A stretch of 64,000 nt of DNA from Saccharomycopsis crataegensis. Taxonomy: Eukaryota; Ascomycota; Saccharomycetes; Ascoideales; Saccharomycopsidaceae. The notes below the pieces were generated by a model. The model made no database searches and was not told the origin of the DNA. It saw nothing but the letters and a program-made list of their open reading frames with translations. The DNA is taken from NCBI RefSeq assembly GCF_037102585.1, contig NW_027043829.1, positions 3,410,001 to 3,474,000 of the forward strand, given 5' to 3'. A program made the position numbers and the translations under genes. Below, piece after piece: positions 30,722 through 42,100 of this stretch (the stretch's first letter is position 1; the number at the start of each line of letters is the position of its first letter).

Positions 30722-32443
30722 TCAGTCATAATCATCATCATCACTATTATGATTATCGTTATCATTATCATCATTATCATTAATATTACTAAGTCTCAAG
30801 TATGTAGCTCCTCTATTGTTTGATTCAATATTGAAGCTTTCATCAATCTCTGGGCCCTGGAAATGGTTTTTTCCAAAACTAAACCACAAAACGGTGATTG
30901 CAACGATCTCTACGAAGAGCGTGAAACTTGTATAATTCATTGTATAAGTGGTGAAATGTGCTTCAATTGGGAAAGAAAAAATTACAAGCATCAACAAACA
31001 CCAGAAAATCGAGATTGAGTTTATCAAATAACCAAAAATTTTCTTGACTTTAAATGCGCCGCCTTTAAGCTTTTTTCTTCCATTCACCATTGAGAAGAAG
31101 ATAGGTACCCCATTAGAAATAGCTAAAGAAACAACACTGGTTCCCATAAATGAGTAAAGAATAGAGGGTGACAACAATGTGAACAGACCCATCAAAAGTA
31201 ACCATCCAGCAGTCAAGTAGATTGCATTATTTGGAATTTTATTGAGATTAGGATCGGCGCCAATATGATTCCAAAGATGTGAATATGGTAAGCCATTATC
31301 TCTTGCCATTGAGTAAATCGATCTACTAGTAATGGTATATATCCCAATGCTTCCAAAGAAGATTGTGCCACACAATAGTATGACAAATAAAAAGCTAATA
31401 AGAATGGATTGAGAGCTAACTTTGAATATTAATTCTATTGGCAAAATGTTTGCTTCAACATCTAACAACACATCAAGCTGTGGAGTGCATGCCAAAATTG
31501 GCAAAATGAAAATAATACCGGTTGCTCCAGCAACCAAAATAGATAAAACCATACCTTTCGGAATTGTTTTTTCAGGATCTTTAACTTCATCAGTCATGGA
31601 GGGTATCATTCCATAGCCTTGAAAAGTAAACGCCGATTGTTGTAAACCAATTAGGAACGCCAATGAACGAGGCCAGCCCGATCTTGGAGTTTCAAAATTG
31701 ATTAACATTTCTTTCAAGTCATTAAATTCTTGGGAAAACAAAAGTAACAAGATATCAATGATAAGCACAGTGGAAACAGTCCAATAAACAGCTACTCTAT
31801 TAATTTTGTCAAGGAAATTGTAGCACTTCATGTTGACAAATAAGCAGATAGCAACTAACAAGATATATACAACTAATGTTAGCCAGGCATGAGGATGGTA
31901 GGTTGTATCTGCGATCCCAAATATTGACAAAAAGAATTGAGCTCCAGAAAACATAATAGAGACCCCCATGGTCAAATTCCCCACGATTAAGAACCACCCA
32001 ACGTACCAGCTAGTTAGGTAATTAAAATTAGTTATTTTCTTGATGGATCTCGGTGAGAATATAAAACTCCAATGATAAACACCACCATTTGTTGGATATT
32101 TTCCAGAAATCTCCCCTAGAGAAGTTGTAACTAGCAAGCTTAGGATGCACACCACAATCCAACCCCAAAACAAGGTTCCCGCTCCACCATTTAGAAGGGG
32201 AACAATCATGGTCGTTGACTGACCCAAAGGTACCGACATGATAGACACACTAAGACCAAGAACAGACTGAAGTGTGAGTTTTCGTGATAGTTCTTGCTTA
32301 TATTTGAAATGTTCAATTTCCTCAACCTCATTTTCAGCATCAGAATCCTCAAGATTATGAATTGCATTTTGAACATTTTCAAGCAACGCCCTTGCCTGCA
32401 AAGTAGAAGAAGCTATAGATTGCAGTGATAAGATATTCTGCAT
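30722..32443 (-). CDS. amino acid/choline transporter (ACT) family permease
   Basis: Twelve-helix APC-superfamily permease of the fungal ACT group (Uga4, Hnm1, Bio5, Tpo5). The 573-residue protein has a 60-residue cytosolic N-terminus (EIEHFKYKQELSRKLTLQSV is the usual lead-in), a first helix with LGLSVSIMSVPLG, and GEISGKYPTNGGVYHWSF, the ACT consensus after helix 3. MIPSMTDEVKDPEKTIPKGM is the family's mid-protein loop and TSRSIYSMARDNGLPYS the APC signature. The C-terminus is a soft Asp/Asn repeat tail. Substrate (choline, GABA, polyamine or a biotin precursor) is not resolvable by eye. One stretch (31400-31616) gives an antisense frame only. Confidence 0.85.
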   Translation of the reverse strand: MQNILSLQSIASSTLQARALLENVQNAIHNLEDSDAENEVEEIEHFKYKQELSRKLTLQSVLGLSVSIMSVPLGQSTTMIVPLLNGGAGTLFWGWIVVCILSLLVTTSLGEISGKYPTNGGVYHWSFIFSPRSIKKITNFNYLTSWYVGWFLIVGNLTMGVSIMFSGAQFFLSIFGIADTTYHPHAWLTLVVYILLVAICLFVNMKCYNFLDKINRVAVYWTVSTVLIIDILLLLFSQEFNDLKEMLINFETPRSGWPRSLAFLIGLQQSAFTFQGYGMIPSMTDEVKDPEKTIPKGMVLSILVAGATGIIFILPILACTPQLDVLLDVEANILPIELIFKVSSQSILISFLFVILLCGTIFFGSIGIYTITSRSIYSMARDNGLPYSHLWNHIGADPNLNKIPNNAIYLTAGWLLLMGLFTLLSPSILYSFMGTSVVSLAISNGVPIFFSMVNGRKKLKGGAFKVKKIFGYLINSISIFWCLLMLVIFSFPIEAHFTTYTMNYTSFTLFVEIVAITVLWFSFGKNHFQGPEIDESFNIESNNRGATYLRLSNINDNDDNDNDNHNSDDDDYD

Positions 32444-33125
32444 CCTATTTATTATTGTGAACTAATTCGTCTTTAATGGGTGGGTGCTATTGCCCACTGG
32501 TGTGTACCATGGATTTTTCTCAAATTTTTTTTTTTTTTTTTTTTTTGTATGCCCCGCCCATATACAAATACTCCGCCAGGCTTACACAAATTTCATTTCC
32601 ACCAATATATTAAAGCTGAAATGCTTCTGGTTAATATCTTCTTACTCAATTCTGGCTCCAAGAAGTTATTCTTAGAATAATATTGACATATAAAAATAAT
32701 GGATTTATTCTCATTTAAAGAAAACCTGAATCCCCCTTTCTTTTCAGGCAAATATCCACGGAATCACATTAGTTTCTGAAACACAAATATTAAAGATAAA
32801 CTAATAATTTATGAAATATTAAACATTATAGGAAGTGAAATAGTATATTATTTAGCTTATGTGAACAAAAGATTAATTTCTTTATTTCCGCGTAAATGAA
32901 AAAATAACAAATAAATCAACTTGAACGATTATGATACCGAGCGAATTGAAAATGTCGGTTCAACAAGTCTACACTGTTCTGCACTTGTAAAGAAAAAACG
33001 AAATAAAAATGAACGGGTCCTGAAATACAAATATTGGAAAAGAAATAAGATAATAAATACAAATCATAAGCGCGAAAGAAAGGCAAGGAAAAGCAAGAGG
33101 AAAAAAATAAATAAAAAAATAATAA
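32444..33125. other. spacer between the permease gene and SWI3
   Basis: 682 AT-rich bases with the permease promoter on the left, including a long T tract (32526-32546), and the 3' flank of SWI3 on the right. Open frames on both strands are A/T-composition artefacts. Confidence 0.5.
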
Positions 33126-35828
33126 TCAACCAGCCCAGAACTTGTATAGATGAGGTACTTCAATACTGACAGGCTTTGTTTCATCAATATCTTCTTCATT
33201 AGTTGTTATTTCCTCATCATCAATTTTCTTAGGTTCATTGTTGAACAAGCTAAATTTAGAAGAGGAGCCCAACATTGTTTTTGTTTGTGACAAAGAAGCT
33301 TCAATTTTTTGCAACTTTTCAAGTAATTGCTCATTGGTAATTGGGTGACTTTCAGTATTGGCCGCCGTCTTCTCTTGCATATTCTTTAAAACTGTGGATA
33401 ATTCATCCTGTATATTTTGGAAGCTTCCACGCACGGATTTTTGAAACTTGGCTAAATTTAACCTGTCGGTAAAAATTTCTTCTTGCAATGAATTCAATAA
33501 TTTTTTTTGTAATTCAATTTCCATTTCTGCCGCCGATAATTTGGAGAGCTTTAATTCAACTTTTGAAATCTCCAGGTTTATCATCATGGAAATAAAGTGA
33601 TTCAATTGTCTCTCTTCATATTTTGAGAAAATATGAGATCTTGCTGCCATCGAGGAGATAGCAGTAGTGGCACCTTCTTTGAGGGATTCATGAAATGTCG
33701 AGTTTGCTTTCTCTGGAGCTTTATTTGCAGAAACTGTTGGTTCAAACTCATCTAACAGTTCAGGATCTTTCATTTCAACATCAGAATTTCTATCATCCTT
33801 ATTCTCATCCTTATTCTCATTCCTATTCTCATCCTTATTCTCATCCTTATTCTCATCCTTATTCTCATCCTTATTCTCATCCGAATCACCTTCCACATTT
33901 GCAGCTTCTGGAGTTGCTTTCTTTTCACTTCTTTCAATCTCTCTTTTTAGTCTCTCTAAATAAACTTCATCGACTTTTCTGATTACTCTATCTCTTGATG
34001 CTGCTAATACTTCTTTATCCACCAACCCACATAAGAATGAAATAGTCGATATCACAGGATTATCTGCTTTGGAGTATGGAAAATGTGGCGCGTATTTTAA
34101 AGCACCAAGCTGATCATTCCTGGCGTCAAATGATTCAAGGAAAGGATCTTCTATAGGTAACTGTATAAATCTTGCAATACATTGTTCAGGGGTTTTGGTC
34201 CCTACAAAAGTTGCAATTCTATACCAATCGAGTTGCTTATTGTCACCCACAGACTCATCGTGAATTGCAACCAAGAGTTTCTTCAATTCTAACGCTGACC
34301 AATCAGAATTATAATCGTTATTTACAATTTTTGGACGTTTAAAAGATTTTGACACTCCAGCATCATATACTGAAGGATCCTTATTATCCGATAAATTTTC
34401 ATTACCATTCGATTCCGTGGTATTTTTTTTGACATTCATCAATTGTTTAATTTTCTCAAGTTTATCCTTCTCAGCTGGTAAAGCATAGCTCTCAAACGGA
34501 AACAAACCTCTAGGATGATCATAGCTGATTTTTGGATCATTTATTTCAGGTGGTTCAACGTTGTAGACCCTATTTTGTGGATTAACTTGATAGTTTATGA
34601 TACCCCATTTAGTCAAGAATCTGTGAATTCTCAATAAAGATCCGACATCTCCTGCTAAATTTCTTCTAACCGCTGTTAATGTCAAATATTCATTTGGGTT
34701 TAATCTATAAGCATTGATCATGAAGTTTCTATAATTCAAGTATATTAATGGGGTCTTCGATCGATTTGAGTTGTTGAAAAATTCCGGCAAGGCACGTATT
34801 TCAATCGAGTTAATTTTTTTAAGAGAAAACCAGGAAGCATATGAAGGAAGAACAATCTTATGTAACTGCGGTACGCCTTCAATATCATGTTCTATAGGTT
34901 CCTCTTTGACTGTAAGACTATTATCACCAATCTCCAGATTTTCAGTAATATTTATTTTAAGTGAGTTCGAAACAGCATTGGCTTCCATGGTCAAATGTTC
35001 TTTGGCATCCTTCAATATTTCATCTTCGTCTCCTGTTTCGGTCAGCACTTGGTTATTATTATTTATGCTCTGAGATGCTGACATCAGATTATTATCATTG
35101 GAATTAGAAAGTTGCAATTTTTCATCTTCTTTACTGTTATCTTCATCTTCTTTTTCATCATTATCATTGTTGTTATTATTATTATTATTATTATTACTAT
35201 CGTTGTTGTCATTCCTGTGTTCATTATTGTTATTGATTTCACTACCATTATCCCCAATATTATTACTATTATTATTAGAGCTAATAACATTATCATCAAC
35301 ATTATCAACATTATCAAGAACATTTAATTCTTCACTTTCATAAAACTTTGGCACCACTTTTGACTCTATACTCGATGGTGCATCTGGCTGTGATATTATT
35401 TCTTCATTTCGCAATTTGACATCAAGTGGATTAGCAATTGACTCCGTTGGTTCCGAGGAACCTTCTTCTTCATGTATTTTGGCTGATTCCTTTAGTTGAT
35501 CTTCGCTGCTTGATTGTATTTTTCCGCCTTGTAAAGTCGCGTCTGGTTTCGCGATTTCAGAACCAGAGGTCAAAATCATCTCTTGAGGATTGTTGATTTC
35601 TTGATTGGATTCATAGGCTGCATTTCCTTTCTTTGAATCTTCATCTTCGTCATGAAACTTTGGCTCTTTCTCTTTATTTAATTCAGAATTATTGACGGTT
35701 TCAGTTTCAATTGCCGCTTCACGTTCGTTTTGAGCTTCACTGTTCGCATTAACAACATCAGCCACATTGTTGGGGACAGCACCAATTGGTACATCTGCAT
35801 CCGCTGGAAAATTTCCTGTATCACTCAT
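33126..35828 (-). CDS. SWI3: SWI/SNF chromatin-remodelling subunit Swi3
   Basis: Core scaffold of SWI/SNF. The 900-residue protein has an acidic Asn/Asp/Glu-rich N-terminus (1-320), a SWIRM domain (about 330-425: RALPEFFNN, LIYLNYRNFMINAYRLNP, LTAVRRNLAGDVGSLLRIHR), a SANT domain (about 506-566: WSALELKKLLVAIHDE, DWYRIATFVGTKTPEQCIAR) and a C-terminal coiled coil (about 740-850). RSC8 has the same domains but is shorter (557 in S. cerevisiae) and lacks the long acidic N-terminus, so SWI3 is preferred. A DENK tetrapeptide repeat between SANT and coiled coil comes from a 12-bp DNA repeat (33799-33882). Confidence 0.92.
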   Translation of the reverse strand: MSDTGNFPADADVPIGAVPNNVADVVNANSEAQNEREAAIETETVNNSELNKEKEPKFHDEDEDSKKGNAAYESNQEINNPQEMILTSGSEIAKPDATLQGGKIQSSSEDQLKESAKIHEEEGSSEPTESIANPLDVKLRNEEIISQPDAPSSIESKVVPKFYESEELNVLDNVDNVDDNVISSNNNSNNIGDNGSEINNNNEHRNDNNDSNNNNNNNNNNDNDEKEDEDNSKEDEKLQLSNSNDNNLMSASQSINNNNQVLTETGDEDEILKDAKEHLTMEANAVSNSLKINITENLEIGDNSLTVKEEPIEHDIEGVPQLHKIVLPSYASWFSLKKINSIEIRALPEFFNNSNRSKTPLIYLNYRNFMINAYRLNPNEYLTLTAVRRNLAGDVGSLLRIHRFLTKWGIINYQVNPQNRVYNVEPPEINDPKISYDHPRGLFPFESYALPAEKDKLEKIKQLMNVKKNTTESNGNENLSDNKDPSVYDAGVSKSFKRPKIVNNDYNSDWSALELKKLLVAIHDESVGDNKQLDWYRIATFVGTKTPEQCIARFIQLPIEDPFLESFDARNDQLGALKYAPHFPYSKADNPVISTISFLCGLVDKEVLAASRDRVIRKVDEVYLERLKREIERSEKKATPEAANVEGDSDENKDENKDENKDENKDENRNENKDENKDDRNSDVEMKDPELLDEFEPTVSANKAPEKANSTFHESLKEGATTAISSMAARSHIFSKYEERQLNHFISMMINLEISKVELKLSKLSAAEMEIELQKKLLNSLQEEIFTDRLNLAKFQKSVRGSFQNIQDELSTVLKNMQEKTAANTESHPITNEQLLEKLQKIEASLSQTKTMLGSSSKFSLFNNEPKKIDDEEITTNEEDIDETKPVSIEVPHLYKFWAG
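33799..33882. repeat. 12-bp coding minisatellite in SWI3
   Basis: Seven in-frame copies of TTATTCTCATCC, two with single-base changes, encode an Asp-Glu-Asn-Lys repeat on the minus strand. The frame is kept for any copy number, so length can vary without breaking Swi3. Confidence 0.85.
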
Positions 35829-36197
35829 TACGGTTACTACCAGTAACTAACGCCTCAGACACTGAATATGACCTTGTTTTGATATTAGAATGTTTACTTT
35901 GAGGATTTCTGCGAGTACCAAAGTGAAAGAAATTCGGAATGCACGTGAGTTTTACCATTACCCTGACTGAATGCTCTTCAGCATCAAAATGCTACAACAA
36001 TGTTAATCATTAAACACTATCATTAAGCTTCACCATATATATGGAATAAGGATAGACAAAAATATAATTGAAAACGAATTGAATAAAACTGCAGGCAAAA
36101 ACAGAATACAACAAAAAAAAAAATACAAATAACAAAAATAAAATAAACAATAAATGTGTTAAAACTCGTTCAGGCAGCGGACAAAAGAAAACAACTT
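35829..36197. other. spacer between SWI3 and SEN1
   Basis: 369 bp holding the SWI3 promoter, including GCACGTGAG (E-box CACGTG at 35942-35947), and the 3' end of SEN1. Nothing else recognised. Confidence 0.5.
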
Positions 36198-39100
36198 TCA
36201 CTTTCGCTTCCAGTTTCTATAATCATTCTTGGTGTTATTTTTGTATTGTGAATTATTGAAGGGCTTCGAATTATTGTTATAATTGGTCTGAGTATTGTGG
36301 CTATCATTTCTGTTATATTGTGGATTGTTGTTATAGTTGTAGTTGTTATAACTGTTGTCGTAATTATTGTAATTGCCATAACTGTTGTAATTGCCATATT
36401 GATAACTGTTATAATTACTTGCATTATTTCTGCTGAGATCTGGCGGACCTCCTTGATAGCTTGAATTTCTGTTGGCAGCTTGATTTGGATATCCTGATCC
36501 AAAATAACCAGGAGAGCCATGTTTAGGATTCTGATTATAGTCAGAATTCTTAAATCCTGAACTATGGTCATTATTTTTGAAGCCTGGTTTGGTTGGAAAC
36601 CTATTGTTACCATACTTCTGGTTAGAGGAATTAGATTCAGCGTTACGGAAAGAGTTACTGTTGCTTCCAGTATATTCCCTGTTTTTCGGAGCAGTCGGCA
36701 AATTCAAGAGAAAGCTGGCCGGCGGATGTGTTTGTGATTCAGTTGCAGCTGGATTAGTAATGGCACCGGATCTTTTAGGAGGTGGGATTTTATTGGTTCT
36801 TTTATCAGAAGCTGTGTTTATTGTTGGTGATCCCGTAAATCCACTTTTGTTGGAATTTTTCTTAATGAACAAGCTGGATTTTTGAACCTTATGGCCAGCT
36901 GGTTTGAGCAATGACGATGGCTTCCTCTTGAGACTGTCAGAAGAGCCCCCTATTTTATCGTCAATTGCTGTACCAATATCTGAATGTATCTTATTATCAA
37001 CAAGTGCGTTTTCTTCGTTCTTGGCATCGTTACCAAAATGGGCGTTATTATCATCACCAACCGTTTTGTCTTTATCTTTTTCTTTTTTCTTTTTCTTCTT
37101 TTCCTCGCTTTTGGAGGATTCTTTATCCTTCCCTTTATTTTTTGTCTTATCTTTATCTTTATTTTTCACCTTATCTTTACTCTTCTCTTTATCTTTGCTT
37201 TTAGTTTTATCTTTTTCTCTAGACTTCGATTTTGCTTTTTTAGGGGATTTTTTAGTGACATCTTCAATAAACTTGCTCGACTGAGGAATGCTACCTGATT
37301 TAACCTTTCCTGGATCCACAAGTTCGCCTTTCAAGAATCCAGGCGAAGCTTTGCTAACAAGACCCCTCTTATCAGCATCCCCAATGAGATGATTCCAAAC
37401 CTTATTGACAGACAAGGATTCTCTGTGACCTAATACCCAAAGTGTAGTTTTTGCACGAGTAAGACCAACGTTCATTCTTCTGACATCTGCCAAAAAACCC
37501 ACGGTCGATCCACCACTGGCACGAACACAAGACATGATAATAACTTCTTTTTCTTGGCCTTGGAAACCATCAACAGTGTTGAAATCAATGATATTCAAGA
37601 TTGGTTTACCATAATGTCTAATAAAAACACTTTTTAATTTGCCTATTTGTTCTTTGTACGGGGAAATTATACCAATCTTGCCTTCTATATTAATACCCAA
37701 CTTCACACTTATCTTTTCCAATTTCTTCACCAATTCTAAAGCAACTACTGCCTCCGTGGTATTAAAAAAGGATTTGGATCTAGAGCTTTGTTCTTGTCTA
37801 CCAGCAATATCGAAGAACCTGTAAGGACTCAAAGGATAAATACTATGCCAGGCTCTGGTGTTAAGCTCTCTCATTTTGTTACCATCAATCAATTTAGAAT
37901 TATAGAATTCATCACTTGGGAATCTGGAAATGTCAGGGTGCATACGATATTGGACATTCAATAAATAGACTGAGTTTGGATAATTTTTGTGCATACGGAC
38001 AAACAAACTTTGCTCGTAGTTATATGATGCGGCGGTTTGAGACAAAACAGTTGGAGGTAACTGATTTGGATCGCCAACCATAATACATTTTTCGCATCCA
38101 TATCTTAAAGGAATGATGACCGACAATTCTGTACATTGACAAGCTTCATCAATAATAACCGTGTCACAAATGATGTTCATGCCCTTAACAAGGTCATGGG
38201 CAGACCCAGATAATGTTGAGCAAATAATATTTGCATTTGATAGAATCTTGAATTGAATATTTCTTCTTTCAATTTCCTTATTACGATAAGAAACCGACAC
38301 TTTTTCTCTTTGCTCATCAAGTGCCCTACCTAACTCATTTTTCTTTTTTGTTATTTCTCTGATTTTTAATTGCAATTGAACGGCTTTATCATCTGGCAAA
38401 TCCTCCTGGTTAAGTTGTGCTCTGATCAGATCTCTTTCTTGGAGACATTTGTTAAGCTCCTGTCTGATACTGCCGTCAGATAAAACTTGATCATCCTGTT
38501 TAGCGCCGAGCTCTTTATCAACCAACTCTTCCAAAGTAAGATCCTTAACAGCACTGTTGATCGCATCTGATCTACCCAATCTAACGACCTTCGGTTGGAA
38601 ATCATTACCTTCAGAATCCTTTATCTTAGATCTCAAACGAAGCACCAATTCATCAACAGCCGCGTTACTAGGAGCACAAATCAATATTTTCTGATTTTTC
38701 GACACTTCAAGATGATTTTTCTTTTGTGGAGCCGTGATTATGCTGGACAGCCTATTAGAAGTTAAGATATAACCAACAATACCAAGAATAGTTTTCGTTT
38801 TACCTGTCCCTGGAGGACCTTGAATTAATGAGAATCCCTTATTCCGCACCGATCCAATAATTGCTGCAGCTTGTGACTCATTGACCTTGAAAGTAGAAAT
38901 CATTTTGTTGACTTCACTTTTATCTTCATTTTCTTCAAATGTTGGCTTAGCTTTAATGATGTTACTAAACAAATCATAGTACTGTAAACCAAAAAGAGAA
39001 GAATATTCTCTCTCTATTGTGACCATCTGCATAACCTTAAGACCAGTAACTAAAGTTTGAGGAGAAAAGATAGGGATCATTGGATTATTGTTTGGCATAA

Positions 39101-42100
39101 CTCTTAAAGTGATATCCGCATAATCTGAGTTTGCCGACTTTATTTCTCGAACTTTTGCTAAACAACTAATCAGAGTCTCCTCCAAAACTCTTGATGTCAT
39201 ATTTTCAACTTTTTGTCCATCGTTCCTTACATAACCAAGCACAAGCAAATCAGATTCACCAATTTTTCTGTCATATAACACAGATTTTTCTATCGACGCA
39301 TAGACATCAAAAAAGTTGTCAACAGAAGCTCTAGTACCAATCAATAACTCAAACGGTTTTTCTTGGGTCAATTGACGAGATTGCACAATTGATTGCCAAC
39401 ATTCTAAAAGAAGTAGTGGCTCAAATGTTTTTTGATAATCCTTTACATTATCAAAATTATCCCTGACTGGTTGATAAATCTCTCTTCCTCTTTCATCTGG
39501 GAAATCACTCACTCTGTTATAGGTCCACGATAAAACACTTCTGTACAACGGATCCAAACTAACATTTAATCTTCTTCTCATATTCAATTCCTTCTTCTTC
39601 TGCTCATCAGCAGCAGAAGCCACAGGCCGCTTAAGCTTTAGGGACTTGTTTTGTGACATCTTATCCAATAGAGTAGCTTTTGCCTTTTCCTTCTTATTCT
39701 TCATAAACAATTCACGTACACCATCATCCAAATCAGAATCAGAATCCGATTCATCATCATCCTTTTTCCCTCTTTTACTATGAAATCCAGATTTGCTTGG
39801 AGGATGAATGATAAGCAGCTTGCTGGATGAAGTGGCTCTGTTTTGCCTGATATCCATTTTAATTCTATCAAGTTTTGAGAGTTCTTTTTCAGGCTTGTGG
39901 CTGTCAAATCTTGAATAATTCGTTGAAGAAGCAATAGACGGTACTGGTGTTGACGCTGCGGTGCTGTTATTAGAGCTATCTGTGCTAGGTTTGGTACTTT
40001 TCCTATATTCTTCTGCTTCACCAGTGACTTTTTCAACTAATTCTTCATTCAAACCTCTAGCTCTAGTGAGGATCTCAGAAACTTGTTCATCTGTCAACTT
40101 ATTATTAAATTTCTTGGCTTTACAACCATACTTGGCCAATAACTCAACAACATCATCGCTGAATGGCAAATTCAATTCTCCGGCTAAATCAACAGCCTTA
40201 ATAATCAAATCAACACATAATGTCAACAATGCACTATCACTCAATCTAAGCCAAACCAACATGGACCTAAAAGAGTCTAAAATATTTTGAAATAGATCTT
40301 TTTCTACTAATCCCCTCAAAGACAGATCACTTAAAGAAAGAATGGTGGAAATGTTTGTAAAACAGTTCAAAATAAGATGACTTAGGTCTAATGTATCTCT
40401 TGTAAATTCAACTAATTGCTTCGAATCATAACTATTAGCCCATTTTAAGGTCTCTTTGTAAATGAATACCAAAAAATCCCAGCATTGAACCCAAAATTCC
40501 TTAAGAAAAGATTTATCTTTGATATTCGCAAATTTAGTTCTATCAGATAGCATTCCGGTAATAGGATCATTGGATGCATTGATAACATCCATTAAAACTC
40601 TAACAGCTCTTGGGCATGGTTCATAAAAACCGCAAGATATTGTTCTAGATAAACTGTGAGTGACGGATTTTAAACAATACTCAAAGTTCTCATTTAAGAT
40701 ACTCCGAATACCTTCAAATCTTCCAGAACTATCATAAGCTTCATAAAGTATTGAGGTCGCGCTCTGAGAAATTTCTTGCTCTGGTGACAAAATAGATGAC
40801 CATAAACCATCCAATGCATCGGGATCCTTCAACACTATTCTAAGTTGCTGTGGGCTAACTTCTGAGAACATGGATAATAGATTGTTTAAATATAAAAGCA
40901 TAGAAGAGTATTGATCTTTTAGTTTTGCATCCCCTTTAATCACAAGAATACCCGGAATCCCCTTGAGGGAAGAGAGCAACTTAGTCATCAAAAAAGATTG
41001 ATGAAGGAACAGACGAGAACTGAAATTTCTATTGGTCATTTTTTCCCATAGTGTTGGAGAAAATGGAGCAAGTGAAGAGTTGGAGTTCTTGTAAGAGTTA
41101 TAACTATTTTGAGAAAAATTTAAAATATCAAACTGGAGACATCTAGAGACAAGATTTATGCATGACTCTTTCAAGAAATTGGAGTTTTCATCACCACTAC
41201 AAAGGCTATTGTTATCAAAACAAGTACTAATGAATAAATCGCTGTGTTTATCAACCAAACTTCTTGATTCGACTCTAACCAAAAGATCGACCGTAAAATT
41301 CAAATCATATAGCGGCACTTCTAATTTCAAACATCTTGAAAGTAAGTCGCATGCAACAGAAATTAATAAGCTCCTCGTGAACTGTGGAATTCCAACACTC
41401 TTGTCAGTTGATAACTTCAAGAAAAAGTCTGATACTGTTGTTCCTGCTTGCTGTTGCTGAGAAACCGCGATGGATTTGTATAGTGGATTGACCCAGTAAA
41501 GTAAATCGTTCAACAGAGCCCCCGAACTTGATTGATTATTGTTCAATTCTATGATATATTTCAAATAATATGGATTGCCAAAAATTGTTGCCAAGAAATT
41601 ATTGAACATTTCTGGCTTCACTAGACTCCAGAAAGAGCTCTCAAGCTTAAGAAGCAATGAATTAAAGGCCCTTAGAATAAAAGGCAAAGGAATTTTCTGG
41701 TAAGACATGACATGATTTTTCAATATGTTTGTGAGCAGAACAAGTTTATAGGTGAAATATTTTTGAATATGGGACATGTTATTTGGTCCCTGCAATTTTT
41801 GAAGGACAGTGTCTTTTGTCAGGGCATTGATTATTAAAACCATATTTTCCCAAAACTTAATACATGTATCATCATTGTAATATTCTGGATTCTGTATTTC
41901 ATACAAGTGCATCTCTAATTCTTCCTCGAGTGCTGAATTAAACTCTTTCGGCTCAATTTTCTTCGTTGCAGAGATTTCAGAGAGTGTATTTATAGCCCAA
42001 TCTTTTTCTAAATCTGAGCCTTCAAAGAGGAAGAATATTACAGCTGCTGGCATACCACTATTAGAGAATTTGAACGGCGTCTTGCTTTCAAGCAAATATT

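Noticed and set aside
36170-36613. Ile/Thr-rich minus frame overlapping the SEN1 C-terminus
   Set aside because: Out-of-frame reading of the SEN1 Asn/Tyr-rich tail.
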